From the NCBI GenBank assembly GCA_964353865.1, contig CAYGXJ010000035.1:1-64000 (forward strand): a DNA stretch of 64,000 nt, read 5' to 3'. This document shows, piece by piece, positions 17,007 through 24,824 of the stretch; the stretch's first letter is position 1, and the number at the start of each line of letters is the position of its first letter. The notes beneath the pieces are model-generated. The model saw only the letters and a list, made by a program, of their open reading frames with translations. It did not search any database and had not been told where the DNA came from. Source of the DNA: RBG-16-64-43 sp964353865. GTDB taxonomy: Bacteria; Chloroflexota; Anaerolineae; Anaerolineales; RBG-16-64-43. The position numbers were made by a program, and so were the translations under genes.

Positions 17007-17671
17007 GCCCGATGCCGAAACCTGCTTCGCCGCTCGTCGGGCGAGTATTGCGTGCGAGTGTCAGCGAATTCACGCTGGGCTGCCGCGCTCAGGGCGGCCA
17101 GCTGCCCGCTTTCGGCAGCCTGGTGCGGGTGGTCGCGGACCGGCTCGCCGATCCGCAAGCGGTCGAGATCCTGGGCGTAGTAGCCGATCTGCGCCTGGAG
17201 GACGATCCCTTCGTGCGCCAGCTGGTCGGCGCCGAGGTGAGCGACGAATACATCAACGACCAGCGCGACCGCCGCCAGGTGCCGATTGAAGTGCGCGTGA
17301 TACACGCCGGGTTCTTTGATGCCCGGGCGGCAGCCTGGCATGCCTTGCCCCCGCGCCCACCGCTGGCCCTCGAGCAGATCTTCGCCTGCACGGCCGATGA
17401 GGTACGACGCTTCTGCGGCCCGGACGGACCCGGCGAGCGCGCCTGGAAGCTCGGCTTCCTGGCCCTGCTGATTGAAGCTCAGGCCGGCGATGCGTTGCTC
17501 GGCGCGGTGCTGGCCCACATTGCCCAGGTCTTCGAAGGCGAGGCCCGCCTCGAATTCGCGCGCGAGGCGGGTCGCGAGTTGGCCCGGCTGCTCTCGGCGG
17601 ATGTGCTGCGCCTGAGCCGCCTCCTGCCTCAGATCGGTCGGACCCTGACCGGGACGGCCGGCCGCCCCTAG
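17003..17671 (+). CDS. HerA-linked protein with a HAS-barrel-like N-terminus
   Basis: A 222-residue protein of no named family. The first 70 residues (GRVLRASVSEFTLGCR ... PAFGSLVRVV ... VEILGVVADLRLEDDPF) resemble the HAS beta-barrel that precedes the ATPase in HerA. The rest is alpha-helical and ends with GRELARLLSADVLRLSRLL. It overlaps the HAD gene by 4 bases and lies 36 bases before herA. That arrangement suggests it is a HerA partner or docking subunit. The HAS-barrel reading is my inference from the strand pattern and the neighbour. Confidence 0.65.
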   Translation: MSPMPKPASPLVGRVLRASVSEFTLGCRAQGGQLPAFGSLVRVVADRLADPQAVEILGVVADLRLEDDPFVRQLVGAEVSDEYINDQRDRRQVPIEVRVIHAGFFDARAAAWHALPPRPPLALEQIFACTADEVRRFCGPDGPGERAWKLGFLALLIEAQAGDALLGAVLAHIAQVFEGEARLEFAREAGRELARLLSADVLRLSRLLPQIGRTLTGTAGRP

Positions 17672-17707
17672 GGCACGCCGCTACCCGCCCCATCGACGAG
17701 GATCATC

Positions 17708-19375
17708 ATGCCTGATTCGGATCTGGATGCTTCTCTCGACCGGCCGCCGCTCACGCGCGGCGCGCGCCCGCTGGGCGTCGTCGTCGGCGGGTCGCTCTCG
17801 CACGGCCTGGAGGTCATGCTCGACCCGCACACCGTGCTGGAGGGGCTGGCCGTCGGCCGCTATGTGGTCATCCACGGCCAGACCCGCAAGCGTTTCTTCG
17901 GCATGGTCACGGACCTCTCGCTCGGCGCCACTCAACCCGACCTCGCCAGCCATCCGCCGGCGGCCGACGACGCCTACTCGGCCGAGGTCTTGCGCGGCAC
18001 CGCCGCCTACGGCCTGATGCACGTGGCACCGATGCTCGAGCTGACCGCCGAAGGGGGCGAGCCGCGCCCGATCAAGACGATCCCCGCCCACTTCGCACAG
18101 GTGCTAGAGGCCTCCGAAGCGGAGGTCAACCTGGTGTTCGGCGCCGAAGACCGGATCCACTTCCACATCGGCGCGCCGATCGAAATGAACGAGGTGCATG
18201 TCAACCTCGATCTGGCGCGTCTGGTCGAGCGCTCGTCCGGCGTCTTCGGCAAGAGCGGCACCGGCAAGTCGTTTATCACGCGCATGCTCTTGGCCGGTGT
18301 CGTGCGCGCCGGGCTGGCCTCCTGCCTGGTGTTCGACATGCACAATGACTACGGCTGGTCGGTGCGCGACGAAACCGGCCGCGAGTACAAGGGCCTGCGC
18401 CAGCTCTTCACCGACGGACGTGTCAGCGTGATCACCCTCGACCCGGAAACTTCGCGCCACCGCCAGAGCAAGACCGACCGCGAACTGCGCATCTCAATGC
18501 GCCAGATCGAGCCGGAAGATGTCGAGCTGCTGGCCGGCCTACTTGGGCTGAGCGAAATCCAGGTGGGCGCGCTGCACTTCCTGCGCCGCCGCCTGGGCCG
18601 GGATTGGATCGTCAAACTACTGGAGGAAAGAGAAAGCGACCAACTCAAAGAACTGGTCGACGAGGAACGCCTGATGGCCGGCACGCTCGGCGCAATCCAA
18701 CGCAAGTTCGAGCTCTTCCGCCGGCTGCCCTTCCTGCAAGAAGACCCGCTGGGGGAGGACGCCGTGGAGGATATCTTCGCCCGCTTGAATCAAGGCACAA
18801 GCGTGGTTTTGGAGTTTGGCAGGTACGGGTCCCAGCTCGAAGCCTATCTGCTGGTGGCCAACTACCTCACCCGCCGCATTCACGGCCGCTACGTCGAGCG
18901 CAAGAACCGCGCCGCGGGCGGCCAGGCCCAGGATCCGCGCCCGCTGGTTATCGTCATCGAGGAGGCTCACAAATTCCTCGACCCGACCGTGGCCGGGCAT
19001 ACTATCTTCGGCACGATCGCCCGTGAGCTGCGCAAGTACAACGTGACTCTGCTGGTTGTGGATCAACGCCCGAGCGCCATCGACGAAGAGGTGATGAGCC
19101 AGATCGGCACGCGGGTGACGTGCCTCTTGGATAACGAGGCCGACATTCGCGCGGTGTTCTCGGGGGTCTCAGGAGCGGGCGCGCTGCGCGAGGTGTTGGC
19201 ACGGCTCGACACCCGGCAGCAGGCGCTCATTCTGGGTCATGCGGTGCCGATGCCAGTGGTGGTGCAGACGCGTGAATACGGCGAGGCGCTCTACGCCGAG
19301 TTGAGCGGGGCCGCTGATGAGGGGGAGCGTAAAGCCCGGCGCGACCGCACGCGCAAGGCTTTGTACGGCGAATAG
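17708..19375 (+). CDS. herA: HerA-type DNA translocase ATPase
   Basis: A 555-residue FtsK/HerA-superfamily ATPase. An N-terminal HAS barrel (about residues 20-75) precedes Walker A FGKSGTGKSF at residues 180-189. Walker B is VIVIEEAHKFLDP. It is followed by the sensor region LLVVDQRPSAIDEEVMSQIGTRV, diagnostic for HerA. HerA hexamers pump duplex DNA and activate NurA during end resection. nurA lies upstream on the same strand with three genes between. The gene is complete and of normal length. A hairpin follows the TAG. Confidence 0.92.
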   Translation: MPDSDLDASLDRPPLTRGARPLGVVVGGSLSHGLEVMLDPHTVLEGLAVGRYVVIHGQTRKRFFGMVTDLSLGATQPDLASHPPAADDAYSAEVLRGTAAYGLMHVAPMLELTAEGGEPRPIKTIPAHFAQVLEASEAEVNLVFGAEDRIHFHIGAPIEMNEVHVNLDLARLVERSSGVFGKSGTGKSFITRMLLAGVVRAGLASCLVFDMHNDYGWSVRDETGREYKGLRQLFTDGRVSVITLDPETSRHRQSKTDRELRISMRQIEPEDVELLAGLLGLSEIQVGALHFLRRRLGRDWIVKLLEERESDQLKELVDEERLMAGTLGAIQRKFELFRRLPFLQEDPLGEDAVEDIFARLNQGTSVVLEFGRYGSQLEAYLLVANYLTRRIHGRYVERKNRAAGGQAQDPRPLVIVIEEAHKFLDPTVAGHTIFGTIARELRKYNVTLLVVDQRPSAIDEEVMSQIGTRVTCLLDNEADIRAVFSGVSGAGALREVLARLDTRQQALILGHAVPMPVVVQTREYGEALYAELSGAADEGERKARRDRTRKALYGE

Positions 19376-19392
19376 CCCGCCTCCTGCGGGCT
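19374..19392 (+). terminator. Hairpin after herA
   Basis: A 7-bp stem, AGCCCGC / GCGGGCT with loop CTCCT, starts at the last bases of the herA stop codon. No T-run follows, so it is a weak terminator candidate. Confidence 0.4.
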
Positions 19393-19513
19393 GCGGCCGC
19401 CGGGAGCACAGCTTTTGCACATCTCCCGTCCAGGCACGCAACCCGCACTTGGCGTAGAATCCAGGCCAGCCTGCGGCCTCCCCCTTTGCGACGGCCGCAG
19501 CCACGGAGTAGGC

Positions 19514-19882
19514 ATGACGCGCATCCTGGTTGTGGATGACGAACCCGATACCACGCGCCTGGTGTCGCTCACCATGGAGCGGGCAGGCTATGAGGTCATC
19601 CCCTGCTACTCCGGCAAGGAAGCCTTGACCCTGGCCGAGACGCAGACCTTCGACCTCATCCTGTTGGATGTCATGCTCCCCGACCTGGACGGCTACGAGG
19701 TCGCTCGGCGGCTGCTCACCCGTGACACCCCCGCGCCGCCGATCCTGTTCTTCAGCGCGCGCGGCTCGCTCGAAGATCAACAAAAGGGGCGCGCCCTGGG
19801 TTGGGGCTACCTGGTCAAACCGGTGCGCCTGAGCACGCTGCTCGACAGCGTGCGCCGTTCGTTGGGCGAGCAGACCGGCTAG
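19514..19882 (+). CDS. Stand-alone response regulator receiver domain
   Basis: A 122-residue single CheY-like receiver. The acidic pocket is VVDDEPD (Asp9/Asp10), the phospho-acceptor is Asp52 in LILLDVMLPDLDG, and the conserved lysine is in YLVKPV. The usual Thr switch is Ser, in FFSARG. There is no output domain, and no histidine kinase is nearby. I start at the ATG at 19514, which has GGAG 6 bases upstream. The next gene starts 5 bases after its stop, so the two are probably co-expressed. The signalling input and target are unknown. Confidence 0.9.
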   Translation: MTRILVVDDEPDTTRLVSLTMERAGYEVIPCYSGKEALTLAETQTFDLILLDVMLPDLDGYEVARRLLTRDTPAPPILFFSARGSLEDQQKGRALGWGYLVKPVRLSTLLDSVRRSLGEQTG

Positions 19883-19886
19883 CCCT

Positions 19887-20507
19887 GTGCCCGGCTCCAC
19901 CCCGCCCCGCCACGCCTACACTCCCGATTCCGATCTGCAATTCGTCGAAGCCTGCGCCCCAGAGCTGGAGGCCTATCTGATGGCCTCCGTCATCTATTGG
20001 CCACTCGCACAGCCCAAGGGTCACGCCCTGCTGCCTCGGCTGACCCTCGGCGGGTTGCTGCTCGCGCTGCACCGGCTGAGCGCGGTGGAACGCGATCTGC
20101 CAGCCGGGCAGGCCGTGCGCCTCACCCGGGCCCGCACGCGAATCGAAACCGAACGCCTGCGTTGGACAGCCGCCATGGGCACAAAGGTGGCACCTGAGAT
20201 GCAGGCTCACCTCAACCTGTGGCGTGCTTACCTCGACGACCTGAGTGAATCACCTGGGCCCAACGCGGATTTGTACCCAACCGAAGTACGCCAGCGCGCG
20301 ATGCTGCAGCTCCTGGCCACTTCACCGGAAACCGACCCGCTGCCTGCCGTGGCGCGCCAAGCGATGCAGGCCCTCGATGTGCGCTTGCGCGAGATGTTTG
20401 TTGCGGGGTCCTTCGTGTGGGAAGAACAACTCGCGCCCGCCTTCTCCCCGCCCGACTACTGGTTCCTGTACGGGCGGCCCACGGAGAAGGGCGAGCGCGA
20501 GGGTTGA
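19887..20507 (+). CDS. Hypothetical protein coupled to the receiver gene
   Basis: An unrecognised 206-residue, mainly helical, soluble protein starting at a GTG 5 bases after the receiver stop. Distinct features are the FVEACAPELEAYLMASVIYWPL segment and the repeated Arg/Thr-rich helix RLTRARTRIETERLRW. A Trp-rich end (FVWEEQLAPAF ... DYWFLYGRP) follows. There is no membrane segment and no catalytic motif I can name. Tight spacing suggests it acts with, or is the target of, the receiver. It ends 18 bases before the convergent rny stop. Confidence 0.7.
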   Translation: MPGSTPPRHAYTPDSDLQFVEACAPELEAYLMASVIYWPLAQPKGHALLPRLTLGGLLLALHRLSAVERDLPAGQAVRLTRARTRIETERLRWTAAMGTKVAPEMQAHLNLWRAYLDDLSESPGPNADLYPTEVRQRAMLQLLATSPETDPLPAVARQAMQALDVRLREMFVAGSFVWEEQLAPAFSPPDYWFLYGRPTEKGEREG

Positions 20508-20525
20508 GCGGCGTCTGCGCGCGGC

Positions 20526-22061
20526 TTACTTGGCGTAATCCACGGCGCGCGTTTCGCGGATGACCGTCACTTTGATCTGACCCGGGTACTGCAGGCTTTC
20601 TTCCACCTTCTTCGCCACATCGCGCGCCATGCGCACCGCCGCCAGGTCGTCCAGATCCTCCGGCCGAACCATGATGCGCACCTCGCGCCCGGCTTGTAGC
20701 GCATAGGCTTCGGTTACACCCTTGAACGAGTTGGCGATATCCTCCAGGGTGCGGATGCGCTTGACGTATTGCTCGAGGTTTTCGCGGCGTGCGCCGGGTC
20801 GCGCACCCGAAATGGCATCCGCCGCCTCGACGATGACCGCTTCCACGCTCGATTGGTCCACCTCATGGTGGTGCGCGGCGATCGTATTGACCACTTCCGG
20901 CGCCACGCCGTAGCGCGCGGCAAAGTCCGCCCCGATCTGCGCGTGCGTGCCTTCTACATCGTGGTCCATGGCCTTGCCCAGGTCGTGCAGCAGGCCCCCG
21001 GCTCTGGCCACCGCCACGTTCGCCCCCAGTTCGGCGGCGATCACGCCAGCCAGCAGCGCGGATTCGATGGCATGCGCGTGCTGGTTCTGGCCGTAGGAGG
21101 TGCGGAACTTGAGCGTGCCCAGCTTCTTGAGGATCTCCGGGTGCAGCCCGGGCACGCCTGCCTCGAAGGCCGCCCGCTCGCCCTCCTCGATGACCACCTG
21201 ATCCACTTCCTTGCGTGAATCCTCCAGTACTTTTTCGATGTGCGCCGGGTGAATGCGCCCGTCCAGGATGAGCTTAGCCAGCGCACGGCGCGCCACCTCG
21301 CGCCGCACCGGGTCGAAAGAGGAAATGGTCACCGCTTCGGGTGTATCGTCCACGATGACGTCCACGCCCGCCGCCTGTTCGAAGGAACGGATGTTGCGCC
21401 CGTTGCGGCCGATGATGCGCCCCTTCATCTCCTCGCCGGGCAGCGGCACCACCGATACGGACACTTCGGCCACGTGGTCGGAGGCCACTCGCTGAATGGC
21501 TTCGGCGATGACCTCGCGCGCGCGCCGGTCGCCTTCGGCGCGGGCCTCCTCTTCGATCTGGCGAATGGTGCGAGCCATGTCGTTGCGGCTCTCGCGTTCC
21601 ACTTCCGCCAAGAGCTGCCCGCGCGCTTCTTCCACCGACATCTGCGCCACGCGCTGCAGTTCGGCCGTGCGGTCCGCGCTCAGTTTCTCGATTTCGTTTG
21701 TGCGCCGGTCGAGCGCGCTCTGGCGCTTGTTGAGGGCCTGTTCGCGCTGCTCGGTGCGCTCCACCTTGTTGTCGATCTCCGTGCGGCGGCGAGTGAGTCG
21801 TTCGTCCTCACGCACCAGCTCCGCGCGGCGGCGCCCGGCTTCAGATTCAGCCTCGTCGCGCAGGCGGATGGCGGCATCACGCGCCTGCAGTTCGATCTGG
21901 CGCGCGCGCCCCTGCGCCTCGCCCAGTTCCTTCTCCAAGGCGGACCGCCGCGCCGCCGCCTCACGATCGAGTTGCTGCTGGCGGTACCAGAACCCCAGCC
22001 CAGCGCCGAGCGCAATGCCCAAAAGCGCCGCCAGACTGCCAACGATTATCGATACAGACAT
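20526..22061 (-). CDS. rny: Ribonuclease Y
   Basis: A membrane-anchored endoribonuclease that initiates mRNA decay. The 511 residues show the full family layout. An N-terminal helix (about residues 4-25) is followed by a long Arg/Glu-rich coiled coil (about 30-190) and a KH domain with GRIIGRNGRNIR at 214-225. An HD domain with LLHDLGKAMDHD and the histidines of AAHHHEVDQ completes it. The last strands end in GQIKVTVIRETRAVDYAK, the usual C-terminus. recX lies immediately upstream on the same strand with a 9-base gap. The identification is secure. Confidence 0.97.
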   Translation of the reverse strand: MSVSIIVGSLAALLGIALGAGLGFWYRQQQLDREAAARRSALEKELGEAQGRARQIELQARDAAIRLRDEAESEAGRRRAELVREDERLTRRRTEIDNKVERTEQREQALNKRQSALDRRTNEIEKLSADRTAELQRVAQMSVEEARGQLLAEVERESRNDMARTIRQIEEEARAEGDRRAREVIAEAIQRVASDHVAEVSVSVVPLPGEEMKGRIIGRNGRNIRSFEQAAGVDVIVDDTPEAVTISSFDPVRREVARRALAKLILDGRIHPAHIEKVLEDSRKEVDQVVIEEGERAAFEAGVPGLHPEILKKLGTLKFRTSYGQNQHAHAIESALLAGVIAAELGANVAVARAGGLLHDLGKAMDHDVEGTHAQIGADFAARYGVAPEVVNTIAAHHHEVDQSSVEAVIVEAADAISGARPGARRENLEQYVKRIRTLEDIANSFKGVTEAYALQAGREVRIMVRPEDLDDLAAVRMARDVAKKVEESLQYPGQIKVTVIRETRAVDYAK

Positions 22062-22070
22062 CGTGCGCTC

Positions 22071-22739
22071 TCACTTTCCGGCTTGCCGGCGCGGCACCGA
22101 GTCGGCCTGAGGCGCTGCGTTCTGTTCGCCCCACACCTCCTCGACGACCGGCCGAGCCACATCGTATGTAAACCCTCTGCGTCCCAAGTAACCCAGCAAA
22201 CGCTGGAAGAATTCCTTGCGTTCGAGACCGCCCATCCGGCGCGCATACCCGCGGGCGGCCGATTGCGCGGCGCTCTCATCGTCCACTTCGGTCAACGCCA
22301 GGGCGGTGTTCTCCGCGCTCACCCCTTTGCGTCGCAGTTCGGCAGCCAGGGCGCGCCGCGAACGCGGTCGAAACGCACTACGGTTCTCCACCCAGGTGCG
22401 CGCGAAGCCGGCGTCGTCCACCAACCCGCGCTCCACCAGCCGCGCCAGAGCGGCTTCGCGAACCGCCGGTTCCAGCCCACGCCGCCGCAGGTAGTCGTCG
22501 AGCTCGCGGCGCGCGCGCGGCCGGCGGGCCAGCAGGCTCAGGCAGCGTTCTACACCCTGCTCAACGGCGTCGTCAGCCTCCAGCCGGGCCACCTCGTGCG
22601 GGCCGAGGTGCTGCCCGCGGCGCAGCCCCGCCGCCAGCACCTTGGCCAGTGAGAAAGCCCAGGCGCCGTTGAGGTAGATGTTGACTCGCTTGCCGCCGCG
22701 GCCCAGCCGCAGCGCGGTAATCTCGCCTTCTGTGTCCAT
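22071..22739 (-). CDS. recX: RecX family regulatory protein
   Basis: A modulator that caps or inhibits RecA filaments. The 222 residues consist of three-helix repeats typical of RecX: CLSLLARRPRARRELDDYLRRRG, then ALARLVERGLVDDAGFARTWVENR, then ALAAELRRKGVSAENTALAL. An N-terminal beta extension (EITALRLGRGGKRVNIYLNGAWAF in two strands) precedes them. I use the ATG at 22739; a TTG two codons upstream is also open. No clear ribosome site is visible. recA lies upstream on the same strand, 330 bases away, the standard partner arrangement. Confidence 0.9.
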   Translation of the reverse strand: MDTEGEITALRLGRGGKRVNIYLNGAWAFSLAKVLAAGLRRGQHLGPHEVARLEADDAVEQGVERCLSLLARRPRARRELDDYLRRRGLEPAVREAALARLVERGLVDDAGFARTWVENRSAFRPRSRRALAAELRRKGVSAENTALALTEVDDESAAQSAARGYARRMGGLERKEFFQRLLGYLGRRGFTYDVARPVVEEVWGEQNAAPQADSVPRRQAGK

Positions 22740-23069
22740 ACGCAAGCAGCCGTGACCATTTGCATGGCACGGCTGCCGTGTCTCGTTGGGCGGCCCGCAT
22801 GGCCGCGCCTTCCATTCTCGACTGCGATGGCCGGTGGACGCCGGTCAGAATCGAACGGGCTTCAGCGAATCGGCTCTGCTCCCACACGCCGCGGGCAAGG
22901 CCGAGAGACTGTTCGCCACAGGCGCACTCCACGTGCTACCAAACTCAACACCGGCTCACCATCCCCGCCCGGCGCACTGCGTGCACCCAGCGGAAGTCCA
23001 TCGTCGTCGTCAAGGGAGTCACTGGCAGGCCGTGCCGCGGGCGGCTGGCGCCCGCCTGCACGCTCACGA
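22740..23069. other. recA-recX intergenic region (330 bp)
   Basis: I see no gene here. The only structure is a hairpin at 22747-22775 (CAGCCGTG / CACGGCTG, 13-base loop) just before the recX start on the minus strand. It could act as a transcriptional attenuator between recA and recX or restrict access to the recX start. The remainder is unremarkable GC-rich sequence. Confidence 0.4.
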
Positions 23070-24116
<1,047 letters not shown>

Positions 24117-24149
24117 AGCCTCCCCCCGATTCGCGCCCCCTGTCGGTAT

Positions 24150-24184
24150 TTCGAGAGTGTACTCGAATCACTAGGCGAAAGCAA
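24150..24184 (-). promoter_or_regulatory. recA promoter with SOS-type palindromic operator
   Basis: On the minus strand TTGCTT (24179-24184) and TACACT (24156-24161) are separated by 17 bases. The -10 box is the centre of a perfect palindrome, TTCGAG-TACACT-CTCGAA (24150-24167). A repressor on this site would block the promoter directly. Placement upstream of recA makes a LexA-type operator the natural reading, although it is not the classical GAAC-N4-GTTC box. Confidence 0.65.
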
Positions 24185-24780
24185 GCCGAGCGGCATTCGA
24201 TGGCTGTTTTGGAGAGGGCGTAGCATGCCTTACGCATTCCCGCGCTCGCGCGGGCCCGCGCACATGTTCCGCGTTGGGGAGAATGCATCTTCGCTGCGGC
24301 GACAGCTCGCCAGCCGCGAGGCAAGATGGCCCCACCCCCTACCCCTCCCGCTTCGCAGGACAGGCTCCCCATAAATGGGGAGTGGCAGGATTCGTACTTT
24401 GGGAGTGGGGAGCTTCGCTCCCCACTCCTAGATGCATACACCCCACACCGCAAGAGTTGCAGTTGCGTTTACCTCGTCATCCCCGAGCGCTCCTAACGCG
24501 AACCCATGGTGATTGCCCGCCTGCATTAAGAGATTCACATGCGCTTCAACACGTGGGCCCCCGCCTCGTACACGCGGGGATGACGAATAGAGAGACACCT
24601 ATCCCCCTTGGAGCACAAGGCCGGTGTCGCAATCGCCTATCGAGATTCCTCGGGGGATGCGCCGACTCGGAATGGCAGAGGGCGGTGCTGGCGTTGCAAA
24701 GGCACGCCATGGCGTGCCCTTATACGATTCGCGGAGTGAGTGGATCAGACCGGTCGGGCGGGACATCTCGGGTTGCCAAA
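24185..24780. repeat. Gene-free stretch with inverted-repeat elements
   Basis: No gene is supported between the recA promoter and the copA terminator. The stretch holds a 6-bp stem at 24365-24382 (CTCCCC / GGGGAG) and a perfect 12-bp hairpin at 24402-24428 with a TTC loop. It also holds a 113-bp segment, 24474-24586, bounded by the perfect 12-bp inverted ends TCGTCATCCCCG / CGGGGATGACGA. The last looks like a short non-coding mobile or dispersed element. The small open frames across it are incidental. Confidence 0.6.
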
Positions 24781-24811
24781 TAAAAAGGGGGCAGCCGGTT
24801 GCGGCAGCCCC
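24781..24811 (-). terminator. Intrinsic terminator of the copper operon
   Basis: On the minus strand, 14 bases after the copA stop, a 10-bp stem with one mismatch (24788-24811, 4-base loop) is followed by CTTTTTA. This is a classical Rho-independent terminator. Confidence 0.8.
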
Positions 24812-24824
24812 GCTTTTGGGTTCG

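Noticed and set aside
21240..22652. 470-codon plus-strand frame across rny and recX
   Set aside because: Antisense to two conserved genes, with no motifs of its own.
22801..22920. tRNA-like GTTCGATTC segment in the recA-recX gap (minus strand)
   Set aside because: A T-loop-like string is present, but no matching T-stem, anticodon arm or acceptor stem can be built around it.
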